Shown: positions 1 to 9,504 of the stretch, one piece after another
Numbering within the stretch: the first letter of the stretch is position 1
Layout of the letters: each line of letters begins with the position of its first letter
Origin: Terriglobia bacterium
Lineage (GTDB): Bacteria; Acidobacteriota; Terriglobia; Terriglobales; Acidobacteriaceae
Reading direction: 5' to 3'
Assembly: GCA_020072585.1 (NCBI GenBank)
Contig: JAIQGL010000030.1
Location: 1-64,000 of the forward strand
Length of the DNA: 64,000 nt
Notes under the pieces: generated by a model
Seen by the model: only the letters and a program-made list of their open reading frames with translations
What the model was told of the DNA's origin: nothing
The model's database searches: none
Program-made: the position numbers and the translations under genes

Positions 1-98
1 ATCCCGTGCCGCCGGCACAGCTCTCCCGTTTCCACTCCGGCCTCTGATTCCTTCAGAATGCCGATGATCTGTTCTTCGTTGAATCGACTCTTTCTCAC
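1..98 (-). CDS. IS3-family transposase OrfA, N-terminal part (cut by window edge)
   Basis: The minus strand gives a GTG start at 98 preceded by a strong GGAGGAGGAG ribosome-binding site. The encoded start is M-R-K-S-R-F-N-E-E-Q-I-I-G-I-L-K-E, followed by a segment ending in C-R-R-H-G. This is the typical beginning of the helix-turn-helix OrfA subunit of IS3-family transposases, which binds the element ends. Only 32 codons are inside the window. Whether the element is intact or active cannot be judged. Confidence 0.75.
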   Translation of the reverse strand, partial: MRKSRFNEEQIIGILKESEAGVETGELCRRHG

Positions 99-177
99 TT
101 CTCCTCCTCCGCCCTGGCGGGCCATCTTAATGGAGAAGTTCTCATTCAGTCTGGACTATTTCTGGGGGAGCAGGTCA
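1..177 (-). mobile_element. IS3-family insertion sequence, terminal fragment
   Basis: Read on the minus strand, this stretch starts with a TGACCTGCTCCCCC-type end at about 177, an IS3-like terminus beginning TGA, and leads through a short leader into an OrfA transposase start at 98. The rest of the element lies left of the window, so neither the other inverted repeat nor the target duplication can be seen. It abuts the tyrosine recombinase frame to its right with no room for that gene's N-terminal half. The exact outer end (about 172-177) is inferred from the sequence type alone. Confidence 0.7.
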
Positions 178-190
178 GTTTCGGTCAATC

Positions 191-733
191 GTGGAGTGCG
201 GGCGGACCTACGGATGGCGAATTTCGGAGCTGCGTAATATTCAGGTTGGCCAGATCGATCTTGCGCAGCGCGTTATCCGATTGGAACCGGGCACAACGAA
301 GAACGGGGAAGGCCGCGAGGTCGTTATGACGGACTCTGTCCTTACGTTGTTAACGGCTTGTGTTTCCGGCAAAGCTGGCGACGAGTATGTTTTCACCCGT
401 CCAGACGGAAAGCGCGTCCGCGACTTCCGAAGGACCTGGGCGAAGGCTTGCGCGGCTGCCGGTATCCCTCGACTACTCTTTCACGATCTGCGCAGGACCG
501 CAGCGCGAAACCTGCGGAGAGCTGGCGTCCCCGAGACAGTGATAATGAAAATCGGCGGATGGCGGACCCGCAGCGTGTTTGAGCGTTACGCGATTGTCAG
601 CAGGACGGATATTGCGGATGCAATGCTGAGGTTACAGCAGAGCGAAAAACTACACGATCAACCGATAAGTCACATTATTGGTCACAGTAAGGTTCCCGCC
701 AAGAATGAAGCCCACCTGCGCAATGTCAACTAA
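191..733 (+). pseudogene. Tyrosine recombinase (phage/island integrase), catalytic half only
   Basis: This is the C-terminal catalytic domain of a tyrosine integrase. Visible catalytic residues, numbered from the GTG at 191, are R10 in YGWR, K37 in TKNGEGR, H98 and R101 in HDLRR, W124 at the second His/Trp position, and the nucleophile Y133 in ERYAIV. The family normally has 300-400 residues. The N-terminal core-binding half is missing because the frame runs directly into the end of an IS3-type element at about 177. The GTG has no convincing Shine-Dalgarno and is probably not a natural start. The gene ends 22 bp before the 3' end of a tRNA-Leu, the usual place for an island integrase, with the island to the left. 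It is probably inactive unless the remainder is fused or expressed from the IS side. Confidence 0.8.
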
Positions 734-755
734 CCCTTCCGCATCAGTGGTTTAA

Positions 756-845
756 TGGTGCCGAGAGGGGGACTCGAACCCCCACGCTCCTTTTAAGAGC
801 TGCGGATTTTAAGTCCGCTGCGTCTGCCAGTTCCGCCATCCCGGC
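756..845 (-). tRNA. tRNA-Leu (anticodon TAA)
   Basis: The minus strand folds as a class II tRNA. The acceptor GCCGGGA pairs with TCTCGGC. The anticodon stem GCGGA/TCCGC carries the 7-nt loop CTTAAAA, giving anticodon TAA, which reads UUA leucine codons. A long variable arm is present, then a T arm GGGGG-TTCGAGT-CCCCC and an encoded CCA at 756-758. An apparent reading frame through it is the usual tRNA artefact and was discarded. Its 3' end faces the truncated integrase, so it is the likely attachment site of the island. Confidence 0.97.
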
Positions 846-975
846 GCGGGATTGATTCATTTTATATGGCCTTGCTGCAATCCGCGAAGTCTGCCGTTGA
901 TCCTTTACAAATCGACAAGACCTAAGAGCACAGATTTTGTGCAACCAGACGGGCCGCCGTGCGTCCAATCAGTCT

Positions 976-2595
976 ATGCAGATTGTGGAGAACCAACCTT
1001 TGGAAACCGAGTGTCTGCCTTTTTCCAGTATTCCCCATACCACGCGCTTGTTTGATGATTTTCTCCACAGCTTTGACCGGGTCAAGCAGTTTTATGCGCG
1101 GCCGCCGCTCAGCCAGGATTGGTGGGCGGAAGAGATACAGAAGATACAGTATCCCGCGGAGCGACGGCAGGCAGTGGCAGCGATCCTGGAGCGGCAGAAT
1201 CGTGAGCTTGGCGTAGGGGAAAAAGTTTTAGCCAACATTCAGCGGCTGCGTGAAGGCGCTCCTGCGGTGGTAACGGGACAGCAGGTCGGCCTGTTTGGCG
1301 GCCCCATGTTCTGTCTTTTGAAGGCCCTGACTGCGGTCATCATGGCAGAGAAGGCTGGGGCTGTACCGGTGTTCTGGCTGGCGACTGAAGACCATGATCT
1401 GGAAGAGGTGAACACGGTTAATCTGCCTGCCGGCGATCATCTGAAGAAATTTACGGTAAACGTGCCGCACCGCGAGGGCGCGCCGGTGGGCACAATTGAA
1501 TTCACTGATGAGATCACGGCAGCGGTGCAGCAGCTTGAAGGGCTTTTTGGCCGGTCAGAGATCAGTGAATTGCTGGCAGCAAGCTATCGCAAAGGCGAGA
1601 CGTTTGGAACGGCCTTTGCCAAACTTTACGCCAATGTGTTTTCTGATCTGGGCATAGTCCTACTAAACCCACTGGACGCAGAGCTGCATGGCATTGCACA
1701 GCCGGTTTTTCGCGCAGCTCTCGAACGATCTGAAGAGATCAATCAGGGATTACTCGAGCGGACTAAAGAACTGGAAGCGGCGGGATATCACGCGCAGGTC
1801 AAGGTCACGCCTTCGCATACACTATGTTTCTATTTTGAAAATGGGGCAAGAACGCCGGTTAAGCACCACGGTGGAGAGTTTTTTATTGGCGAGCGCAAAC
1901 TTGCAACCTCAGAGTTGCTCAAAGAGACAGAGCAATGCCCGGAGCGGTTCAGCGCCAACGTGCTGCTGCGTCCGGTGTTGCAGGATTATTTGCTGCCGAC
2001 ACTCTGTTACATAGGCGGCCCCGCGGAGATTGCGTACTTTGCCCAGATCGAGGTGGTCTATCGCAAGCTGGCGGGCCGGCTGACGCCGGTTGTTCCACGT
2101 ATCTTCACAACACTTATCGAACCCCGCCAGGCCAAGCTGTTGGACCGCTATCAACTTTCCTTATCAGATCTCTTTCAAGGACCAGAAAAGACGCGTGAAC
2201 TGGTCGGCTCACGTGCACTGCCAGACAGTATTCTCAAGAGTTTTGATTCCGCGGCAGAACATCTGGAGAAAGCGCTGGCGCTGATTCAGGGGCCATTGGA
2301 AAAGCTGGACAAAACATTGCTTGACGCTGCAGAGAACGCAGGAACTAAAATGCGCTACCAGTTGCAGGCCGTCCGCGACAAAGCAGCACGCGCAGAAGCG
2401 CGAAAAAATACTGAAGTAATGCGCCATGCCGACGAACTGGTGACCACACTCTATCCTAATAAAGACCTGCAGGAGCGGGAGATAGGCGCAATCTACTTCC
2501 TGCTGAAGTATGGAAAAAACGTTGTGGAGCAGATCAAAGCTGCGGTACAGCCAGGATGCGGTGAACATCAGGTCGTGCGAATAGTGGCGGGGTGA
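976..2595 (+). CDS. bshC: Putative cysteine ligase BshC (bacillithiol biosynthesis)
   Basis: BshC catalyses the last step of bacillithiol synthesis, adding cysteine to glucosaminyl-malate. The 539-residue length fits the family. Recognisable blocks are an N-terminal LPFSSIPHTTRLFDDFL segment, the nucleotide-binding-like VVTGQQVGLFGGP with a following lysine, VPVFWLATEDHDLEEV, and a C-terminal coiled coil. I chose the ATG at 976 rather than an earlier TTG at 937 because homologues begin shortly before the IPHTTRLF block; no clear ribosome-binding site decides it. Acidobacteria and Bacillota are known bacillithiol users. No bshA or bshB lies nearby. Confidence 0.9.
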   Translation: MQIVENQPLETECLPFSSIPHTTRLFDDFLHSFDRVKQFYARPPLSQDWWAEEIQKIQYPAERRQAVAAILERQNRELGVGEKVLANIQRLREGAPAVVTGQQVGLFGGPMFCLLKALTAVIMAEKAGAVPVFWLATEDHDLEEVNTVNLPAGDHLKKFTVNVPHREGAPVGTIEFTDEITAAVQQLEGLFGRSEISELLAASYRKGETFGTAFAKLYANVFSDLGIVLLNPLDAELHGIAQPVFRAALERSEEINQGLLERTKELEAAGYHAQVKVTPSHTLCFYFENGARTPVKHHGGEFFIGERKLATSELLKETEQCPERFSANVLLRPVLQDYLLPTLCYIGGPAEIAYFAQIEVVYRKLAGRLTPVVPRIFTTLIEPRQAKLLDRYQLSLSDLFQGPEKTRELVGSRALPDSILKSFDSAAEHLEKALALIQGPLEKLDKTLLDAAENAGTKMRYQLQAVRDKAARAEARKNTEVMRHADELVTTLYPNKDLQEREIGAIYFLLKYGKNVVEQIKAAVQPGCGEHQVVRIVAG

Positions 2596-2818
2596 AGGAC
2601 TTGTCGCAGGTCGGCGCATGCGAGCAGATCAGATTTACGGCGGGCAGGCATTCAAATGCAGTCCTCTTCTTTATCTGCCCCCTCCAAGCCACAAAGCTTT
2701 TCCAGGTATGGCCGTTCAGATCAGGCCCTGATGAGACGCTCCGAGCTCTGCGCTGGGCGTGTGACCCTAATCACGGCAAGAAGCTGGCCACCACGGTTTA
2801 ATAGAAAAGGAGGTCTTC

Positions 2819-3709
2819 ATGACTCAAAGCAACACGGAAATAGCCATATTGAATGTGTTGCTCGCTACCGATTTTTCGGCCGAATCGGTCCAGGCCGTGG
2901 ATTGTGCACGACGAGTATGCAACCAGCATAATGCAAAGCTATTCGTTGTTCACGTGATGGATGTATTCCCGTTTGCCTTGAGCGATGATCATGCCGCCAA
3001 GGCCAGAATCAAGGAGATTCGCGGCAAGGCGGAGGCGCAAATGAAAGACTTTGTGCGCGCCAATCATCTGGAACAAAGCAGAGTCGAGCCCGCCCTGATC
3101 GAAGGAGAGCCATCTACGGCCATAGAAAAATTTATTCGGGAACATGAAATTGATCTCATTGTTCTTGGAAGCCGCGGCGACACGGGGATCAGCCGTTTAT
3201 TCGAGGGCTCGATGGCGGAAGAGGTTTTTCGCACAGCGCAATGTCCCGTGATGATTGTGGGGCCAGAAGCGAAAGCTCAGCCCGAAACCGCACTGTTCAA
3301 CCGATTGCTGTTTGCCACGGACCTAAGCCGCTTTTCAAAGATTGCACTTCCCTATATTGAATTCCTGCTGGATGAAAACCCATCCGCCAAGCTGACGCTG
3401 GCGCATTTTGTGGAACAAGAAGTTGCCAACGTGCATGAGCGACATCAGTCGCGGCGACGCCTTGAACACGAGTTGACAGAGATGATTGGGAACAAGTTTC
3501 GCAGTCAGATTCAAGATGTAGTTGTAGAGTCAAGTGCGCCGCATGAAGGAATGCTCAAGATGGCTGAAGGGCTAAACGCCGATCTGCTGGTTCTTGGGGT
3601 CCGTTCCGGCGGCGCCTTTACCAGAGCAGCTACACACGGGTTTTGTTCCACCGCCATCCGTGTGATCTCAGAGATACCCTGTCCGGTGCTAACCGTTCGT
3701 ACTGCTTAA
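2819..3709 (+). CDS. Tandem-domain universal stress protein (UspA family)
   Basis: This 296-residue protein holds two UspA domains of about 145 residues each. Domain one begins VLLATDFSAES and ends with the ATP-binding loop GSRGDTG-x9-GS and CPVMIVG. Domain two begins RLLFATDLS and ends CPVLTVRTA, with a less canonical GVRSGG loop. The start is fixed by AAAGGAGG eight bases before ATG. USP proteins are cytoplasmic stress or energy-status proteins. The gene lies immediately upstream of a P-type ATPase on the same strand, so co-expression under stress or low energy is plausible but inferred. Confidence 0.92.
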   Translation: MTQSNTEIAILNVLLATDFSAESVQAVDCARRVCNQHNAKLFVVHVMDVFPFALSDDHAAKARIKEIRGKAEAQMKDFVRANHLEQSRVEPALIEGEPSTAIEKFIREHEIDLIVLGSRGDTGISRLFEGSMAEEVFRTAQCPVMIVGPEAKAQPETALFNRLLFATDLSRFSKIALPYIEFLLDENPSAKLTLAHFVEQEVANVHERHQSRRRLEHELTEMIGNKFRSQIQDVVVESSAPHEGMLKMAEGLNADLLVLGVRSGGAFTRAATHGFCSTAIRVISEIPCPVLTVRTA

Positions 3710-3753
3710 TCGAGCCTCATCGCATCAAGATGTACAAGGAAGACGATGGCGTA

Positions 3754-6396
3754 ATGAAAAGAGATCTCCAAGACGTAGCACCTGAGGCCCATTCCCAGCC
3801 TGGCAAGAGGGTCGCGGAGGAAAGTGCTACGCCTCAATGGCAAGGTCTCAGCGAAGAAGAAGCAGCGAAGCGACTCCTTCGCGACGGATTCAATGAACTC
3901 CCATCTTCACAAGCTCGCAGCCTTTGGGGTCTCGCAATCGACCTGGTCCGCGAGCCCATGCTGCTTCTCCTCATTGGAACGGGCGCCGTGTATCTGGTGT
4001 TGGGTGATCCCACGGAAGCTGCTGCGTTGCTGGTAGCCATTTTTGGGATCATCGGAATCACACTCTACCAGGAACGCAAGACCGAGCGCGCTTTGCATGC
4101 TTTACGCGATCTTTCAAGCCCTAGAGCTCTGGTTATCCGCCAGGGTACGCGTAAGCGGATTGCCGGACGTGAGGTAGTGCCGGGCGATCTAGTGGTCATC
4201 TCAGAAGGTGACCGGATTCCAGCGGATGGAATCATTCTGGAATGCAGAAACGTTCATGTGGATGAATCGCTGCTAACAGGCGAATCCGTTCCCGTACCAA
4301 AGCTGGCTGGCACCCCAAATGCCGCCCTGGGGCGCCCCGGTGGCGACAACACACCGAATGTCTTCTCCGGAACATTGGTGGTGAAAGGGCGCGGCATCGT
4401 TGAAGTACGTGCTACGGGGCTAGGCAGCGAACTGGGCAAGATCGGTACCAGCCTGGCGAGCTTGCGCGCGGAAGACACTCAAATCCAGAAGGAGACAAAC
4501 AGGCTGGTCAAGATATTCGCTGTACTCGGCGTACTACTCTGCGCGATTGTGGTGCTGGTATTTGGCTACACACACTCCAACTGGCTGCGAGGAGTGCTGG
4601 CAGGGCTGACATTGGCAATCTCCATGGTTCCGGAAGAATTCCCTGTAGTGTTGACAATTTTTCTTGCCATGGGGGCCTGGAGAATTTCACGACAAAGGGT
4701 GCTTACCCGCCGTATGCCGGCAATTGAAACACTGGGAGCGGCAACCGTGCTGTGCGTGGACAAGACCGGCACATTGACCATGAACCGGATGAGGGTGCAA
4801 ATGCTCTACAGCGGTGGTCTTGATTCCAGAGCTCAGTGGTGGAATCTCCGCGACATGGGCAATCGCATACCGGATGCATTCCACGAGACGGTTGAATACA
4901 GCATCCTGGCAAGCAGTCGCGATCCGTTCGACCCAATGGAAAAGGCCTTCATTGATTTAGGGCAGGACCTGCTGCAATCAACAGAACATCTCCACCCTGA
5001 CTGGGAACTGGCACGCGAGTATGCATTGTCACCGAAGCTGCTTGCCATGTCGCGAGCATGGAATGTGCCGGACACAACGACTCGCTGCATTGCCGCAAAG
5101 GGCGCTCCTGAAGCCATTGCGCAACTTTGCCGGCTATCGCCAGATAAGACCGCGCAACTGACGCTGGCCACCGCGCAAATGGCGGGTCAAGGGCTGCGCG
5201 TTCTTGGCGTAGCGAAAGCGGCGGTGCAGGGCGACCTGCCCATTGATCAGGAGATGATCCCATTTCAACTTGTTGGCCTGGTCGGCCTTGCCGATCCGGT
5301 GCGTCCTTCTGTTCCTGAGGCGATCCAGGAATGTTATCGCGCGGGCATTCGCGTGATCATGGTTACCGGAGATTACCCGGTAACGGCCCAGAACATTGCT
5401 GCGCAAATCGGGTTGCAGCATCCTGATCTCGCAATCACAGGCGCTGAGCTGGAAGAAATGGACGATGCACAACTGGCGCAGCGTGTGCGTAACATAAACG
5501 TGTTCGCGCGCGTAGTTCCTGAGCAGAAACTGCGGCTAGTCAACGCACTTAAATCGTCCGGTGAGGTGGTAGCCATGACCGGCGATGGAGTGAACGATGC
5601 ACCTGCGCTGAAGGCAGCTGACATCGGGATCGCCATGGGCAGTCGCGGCACGGATGTGGCCCGCGAAGCGGCAGCGCTGGTCCTGCTGGATGATGATTTT
5701 TCCTCGATCGTAAACGCCATTCGGCTGGGCCGCCGCATTTATGACAATCTTAAGAAGGCCACTGCATTTGTGCTTGCGGTCCACGTGCCCATTGCGGGAG
5801 TCACGCTGGTTCCGTTACTCCTGGGATGGCCATTGCTTCTTATTCCCGTGAATGTGGTCTTTCTTGAACTGATCATCGATCCGGCATGTTCGATTGCTTT
5901 TGAGGCCGAACCTGAAGAGGCCAATGTAATGGCCCGGCCACCACGGAGGGCCACTGAGCGGCTTTTTGAACGCAAGAGAGTCATGTTGAGCCTGTTGCAG
6001 GGATTCGGGGTCTTGGTAACCACCTTGGCGGTTTATGGGGCTTTTCTGTATTTTGGACACTCCGAAGCTGACTCCCGCGGCGTCGGATTCTCTGCTCTGG
6101 TCATGGGCAATTTGGCCCTGATCTTTACGAACCGATCCTGGACACGGACGATCTGGCAAAGTATACGAGCCATGAACACTTCTCTCTGGGTAATCTCAGC
6201 TGGGACAACTCTTTCTCTCCTTCTGGTGCTATACGTGCCGCTGCTGAGGAACCTATTTCATTTTTCCGTTCTACATCCCAGTGACGTCTTGATTGCCGTG
6301 CTTGCGGGATTCTTTGGCGTGATGTGGTTCGAAACCCTTAAGCTTGTCCACAGACGTGGACGCATCACCAAAAACCCAACCGAGGCAAACAAATGA
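3754..6396 (+). CDS. P-type cation-translocating ATPase (P2-like)
   Basis: An inner-membrane ATP-driven cation pump of about 880 residues. It has an N-terminal cation ATPase domain (GLSEEEAAKRL), the actuator motif LLTGES, the membrane motif PEEFPVV in place of the Ca-pump PEGLP, the phosphorylation site DKTGTLT (Asp336 from this start), MTGDYPVTA and the hinge TGDGVNDAPALKAADIGIA. M5 and M6 follow with LELIIDPACSIAFE. The nucleotide-binding domain is compact. Ion specificity cannot be read with certainty; Ca or Mn is possible. The start is uncertain: ATG at 3730 or 3754, the latter with an AAGGAAG about 13 bases upstream. Its last codons overlap the next gene (ATGA), indicating translational coupling. 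Confidence 0.93.
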   Translation: MKRDLQDVAPEAHSQPGKRVAEESATPQWQGLSEEEAAKRLLRDGFNELPSSQARSLWGLAIDLVREPMLLLLIGTGAVYLVLGDPTEAAALLVAIFGIIGITLYQERKTERALHALRDLSSPRALVIRQGTRKRIAGREVVPGDLVVISEGDRIPADGIILECRNVHVDESLLTGESVPVPKLAGTPNAALGRPGGDNTPNVFSGTLVVKGRGIVEVRATGLGSELGKIGTSLASLRAEDTQIQKETNRLVKIFAVLGVLLCAIVVLVFGYTHSNWLRGVLAGLTLAISMVPEEFPVVLTIFLAMGAWRISRQRVLTRRMPAIETLGAATVLCVDKTGTLTMNRMRVQMLYSGGLDSRAQWWNLRDMGNRIPDAFHETVEYSILASSRDPFDPMEKAFIDLGQDLLQSTEHLHPDWELAREYALSPKLLAMSRAWNVPDTTTRCIAAKGAPEAIAQLCRLSPDKTAQLTLATAQMAGQGLRVLGVAKAAVQGDLPIDQEMIPFQLVGLVGLADPVRPSVPEAIQECYRAGIRVIMVTGDYPVTAQNIAAQIGLQHPDLAITGAELEEMDDAQLAQRVRNINVFARVVPEQKLRLVNALKSSGEVVAMTGDGVNDAPALKAADIGIAMGSRGTDVAREAAALVLLDDDFSSIVNAIRLGRRIYDNLKKATAFVLAVHVPIAGVTLVPLLLGWPLLLIPVNVVFLELIIDPACSIAFEAEPEEANVMARPPRRATERLFERKRVMLSLLQGFGVLVTTLAVYGAFLYFGHSEADSRGVGFSALVMGNLALIFTNRSWTRTIWQSIRAMNTSLWVISAGTTLSLLLVLYVPLLRNLFHFSVLHPSDVLIAVLAGFFGVMWFETLKLVHRRGRITKNPTEANK

Positions 6397-7508
6397 TTGA
6401 GCGCAAAGACACCGCCACTCTGTTTCTGGCCGGCGTTACGGCGATAGCTCTTTATTTGTGCTATCTGTTGATACGGCCATACACGACGCCGATCCTCTTT
6501 GCTTCCGTCATTGCAATCATTTTTTATCCCCTGCATAGACGCACACAGCAGATGTTTCGCGGCCGCAATCTCAGTGCGGCAATCAGCACTTTTGCGACAC
6601 TCATACTTACTGTTGTTCCCTTAACCTTCCTTCTGGTGGCAATCAGCCATGAGTTGTCAGACCTATATCAATCTCTTGCGACCAAAAGCGCTGGTTCAGG
6701 CGGTGTACTCGCCTATTTGCTCCATGGGGCAGAAAAGATTATTAGTTGGGCTTCATACCGCTTCGGAGTACCTTCAGTTGACCTGCACGACATTCTGGCG
6801 CGGAGACTTGAGAGCGCGAGTGCTCAACTGGTGGGGCTGGGGGCCGGTCTGGTGAGCAATGCGTTTTCATTTGTCGCCAAGTCAGTGATTGCTCTGGTCA
6901 TCCTCTTTTTCTTGTATCGCGACGGGGACAAGAGCTTATCCAGGATCATGGCTGCCCTGCCTTTGCCAGAGGACCGACTCGCTGAATTGAGTACTCGTGT
7001 CACGTCCACTGTCGTCGCGAATTTTTATGGCGGCGTGGCCGTGGGGGCGCTTCAGGGAACACTTACTGGCCTGAGTTTCTGGGCGCTCGGTATAGATTCT
7101 CCAGTGCTTTGGGGAGTGGTAACGGGATTCTTTTCCCTGGTTCCTATCGTTGGATCTGGCCTGGTGTGGGTACCAGCCTCCCTTGTGTTGGCGCTGACCG
7201 GCCACCTGGGAAAAGCTGCGATTCTGGCCGGCCTGGGGTTGGCCGTGATAGGAACGGTCGACAACATAGTGCGCCCGTTAATCATTCACAAGAGCGTCCG
7301 TTTGCATACGGTGTTTGTCCTCTTTGCTCTGCTGGGCGGTGTGCAGCTATTTGGAGTGTTAGGCCTGTTCGTTGGCCCGGTGATCCTCTCGGTTACGGCA
7401 GCGTTGGTCATGATGCTGCATGAAGATATGGCTGGCAAGAAAAAGCCGGTAGCTGGAGGCGTTGAAAGTACTGTGCCGACAAAGTCACAAGTTGCAGGGG
7501 AAAAGTGA
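6393..7508 (+). CDS. AI-2E family transporter (YdiK/TqsA/PerM-like permease)
   Basis: This 371-residue polytopic membrane protein shows the family layout. Two or three N-terminal helices carry the typical RPYTTPILFASVIAIIFYPL stretch. A soluble segment (about 90-150) is followed by a cluster of helices containing FFLYRDGD, GVVTGFFSLVPIVGSG and the C-terminal FALLGGVQLFGVLGLFVGPV. Members export autoinducer-2 or act as Na/H antiporters; which applies here is unknown. The ATG overlaps the stop of the upstream P-type ATPase, so the two are probably made from one transcript. Confidence 0.9.
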   Translation: MIERKDTATLFLAGVTAIALYLCYLLIRPYTTPILFASVIAIIFYPLHRRTQQMFRGRNLSAAISTFATLILTVVPLTFLLVAISHELSDLYQSLATKSAGSGGVLAYLLHGAEKIISWASYRFGVPSVDLHDILARRLESASAQLVGLGAGLVSNAFSFVAKSVIALVILFFLYRDGDKSLSRIMAALPLPEDRLAELSTRVTSTVVANFYGGVAVGALQGTLTGLSFWALGIDSPVLWGVVTGFFSLVPIVGSGLVWVPASLVLALTGHLGKAAILAGLGLAVIGTVDNIVRPLIIHKSVRLHTVFVLFALLGGVQLFGVLGLFVGPVILSVTAALVMMLHEDMAGKKKPVAGGVESTVPTKSQVAGEK

Positions 7509-7659
7509 AAGGCGGCGTCCCTGTGGGAAAGAAGTGAATCGTACATTCTGGGCGAAGCCGGACATGATTGGCGCGGTATATTCACGGACATCTATTCGCT
7601 GTTCTGTCTCCGCCTGAGGAGTTCAGGGCACCAATGCGCTGGTTTGATATGTAGGCAGT

Positions 7660-8733
7660 TCACGCATTTGGCACAAAGAATCGAATCGCCCAGAAAGTAA
7701 GGGCCGCCACGACGGCTGAAGCTGGGATGGTCAGCCCCCAGGCCCAGACAATCTGTTTGGCCACACCCCAGCGCACAGCAGAAAGGCGCGTAGTTGATCC
7801 TACGCCGACGATCGCCCCGGTAATTGTATGCGTGGTGCTTACGGGAATGCCGTGATAGGCAAGGAAGAAGAGTGTAATAGCGCCTGCACCTTCAGCGCAG
7901 AATCCACCAACCGGCCTCAGCTTGGTAATTTTTGATCCCATGGTGTGGACGATGCGCCAGCCGCCGAAATAGGTCCCGAGTGCGATGGCCGCATTTGCTC
8001 CGAGTATGATGAACCACTTGTACTGTCCCCACCCTTTGGCAAACTCAGCCTGGGTCAGGTAACCGCCGGCGAGCAGAGCGCCAGCCATGATGCCCATGGT
8101 TTTTTGTGCGTCATTACCGCCGTGGCCAAGGCTGTACGCGGCGGCGGAGAAAAGCTGCAATTTTCTGAAAAGCTTGTCCACAGTGCGAGGCGCAGTGCGT
8201 TGAAAGATCCAGGAAACAGCCACCATCAAACCGAGTCCAATGACCAGGCCGATCATCGGCGCAAGCACAATGAAAATGAGAGTGGACATCCACTTTTCGC
8301 CCAGGCCGGGTATGGTGCCGATGATAGGCCAATGCAGTTTGGGCTCGCGGATCAGAACCTGCCAGCCGGCTTTCGCAATCGCAGCCCCGGCTAGTCCGCC
8401 GATGAGAGCGTGAGAAGAAGAAGTCGGCAGGCCCCACCACCAGGTAAGCAGGTCCCAGATAATGGCGCCGGCAAGAGCGGCAAGAATTACGTATTGCGTG
8501 ACCTGTTTGGGATCGACCAGGCCGCTGGCAATGGTTTTGGCAACCGCGGTCCCAAAAACAAACGCAGCAACAAAGTTAAAGACTGCCGCCCAGATAACTG
8601 CCAGGCGCGGCGAGAGAACGCGGGTGGAGACCACAGTGGCAATGCTGTTGGCGGCATCGTGAAAACCGTTGATAAAGTCAAAGGAAAGCGCGATCAGAAT
8701 GGTAACAACAACCAATAATCCGCTCAGGTGCAC
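7660..8733 (-). CDS. PiT family inorganic phosphate transporter
   Basis: A low-affinity metal-phosphate/H+ or Na+ symporter of the inner membrane, 357 residues. The family signature is repeated: FDFINGFHDAANSIATVVSTRVL in the first half (about 15-35) and SLGHGGNDAQKTMG in the second. The typical GxPxSTTHTITGAIVGVG is near the C terminus. The start is GTG at 8733 with a GAGG-type ribosome-binding site. It lies 43 bp downstream of the DUF47 gene on the same strand, the usual bacterial pairing. Confidence 0.95.
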   Translation of the reverse strand: MHLSGLLVVVTILIALSFDFINGFHDAANSIATVVSTRVLSPRLAVIWAAVFNFVAAFVFGTAVAKTIASGLVDPKQVTQYVILAALAGAIIWDLLTWWWGLPTSSSHALIGGLAGAAIAKAGWQVLIREPKLHWPIIGTIPGLGEKWMSTLIFIVLAPMIGLVIGLGLMVAVSWIFQRTAPRTVDKLFRKLQLFSAAAYSLGHGGNDAQKTMGIMAGALLAGGYLTQAEFAKGWGQYKWFIILGANAAIALGTYFGGWRIVHTMGSKITKLRPVGGFCAEGAGAITLFFLAYHGIPVSTTHTITGAIVGVGSTTRLSAVRWGVAKQIVWAWGLTIPASAVVAALTFWAIRFFVPNA

Positions 8734-8776
8734 TTAGCTCGCCTCGCGCAGGAAAAGTTTTTAAGGGACCACATGC

Positions 8777-9394
8777 TTACGCGCTCTTGAGGACCACGCC
8801 TTCCAAAACATTGGCAGCGTCTTCAGCTTTGTCAGTGGCGGTTTCCAGAACTTCGTACAGTTCTTTGAGTTTGATCAGTGAAATCGGGTCCTTTTCTTTT
8901 TCGAACAATACGGCGATGGCAGCTCGGGCTACGCCGTCAGCTTCATTTTCCAGCCGGTTGATTTCAACACAATTTTCGAGCACGTTGTCATGCTTCTTGC
9001 CCAGGCGAGCGAGGGCGTCAGTAAGCTGGTCAGATTGCTTGACGATAATGCCAGCGAGTATGGAGGCGGCTGGAGGGGCACTGGTGATTTTGTACATCAC
9101 GAGCCGGACGCCCGCAGCATAAACAAAATCCAGAACGTCATCGAGCGAAGAGGCCAGACGGTAAATGTCTTCGCGGTCAAAAGGAGTGATAAAAGTCTGG
9201 TTGAGCTTGGTCAGAATATTGTGCGTCATGTCATCGCCACGGTGCTCAATGTCCTTTAGCTGCTGGACCCGGGCGTCAACGTCCTGGAAATCTTCCAGTG
9301 TTTGCTTGAGCAGCCGGGCGCCATCGCCCAGGTTGCTGGCCATTTCGGCGAACATGTCGAAGAACTTTATGTCTTTGGGGATGAGGCGAACCAT
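8777..9394 (-). CDS. DUF47 family protein (PhoU-like partner of PiT)
   Basis: A 205-residue all-helical cytoplasmic protein of the PhoU-related DUF47 family. It begins MVRLIPKDIKFFDMF and contains ITPFDREDIYRLASSLDDVLDFV and a C-terminal EVLETATDKAEDAANVLEGV, both characteristic. Members are encoded just upstream of PiT permeases and are thought to modulate phosphate uptake. The spacing to the PiT gene (43 bp) supports an operon. An AGGAG lies about 12 bases before the ATG. Confidence 0.93.
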   Translation of the reverse strand: MVRLIPKDIKFFDMFAEMASNLGDGARLLKQTLEDFQDVDARVQQLKDIEHRGDDMTHNILTKLNQTFITPFDREDIYRLASSLDDVLDFVYAAGVRLVMYKITSAPPAASILAGIIVKQSDQLTDALARLGKKHDNVLENCVEINRLENEADGVARAAIAVLFEKEKDPISLIKLKELYEVLETATDKAEDAANVLEGVVLKSA

Positions 9395-9504
9395 GTATGG
9401 GCGCGTTCTCCTACAGTGTTAATAAACGGTTAAAGTCAACGGAGAAATATCGCATGCTGTGCGCAATCAGGTCAAACCAGAGCATTCGCAGCTAAAAAAG
9501 AAAA

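Noticed and set aside
744-968. Minus-strand 74-residue frame with MAELADAADLKSAALKRS
   Set aside because: It is a translation artefact through the tRNA-Leu gene, which folds and has an encoded CCA.
2720-2732. Perfect palindrome ATCAGG-C-CCTGAT before the USP gene
   Set aside because: Short, single and not tied to a promoter or a regulator in the window; chance cannot be excluded.
3643-3753. Upstream extension of the P-type ATPase frame
   Set aside because: It overlaps the end of the universal stress protein gene in another frame and lacks a ribosome-binding site; the family start is further in.
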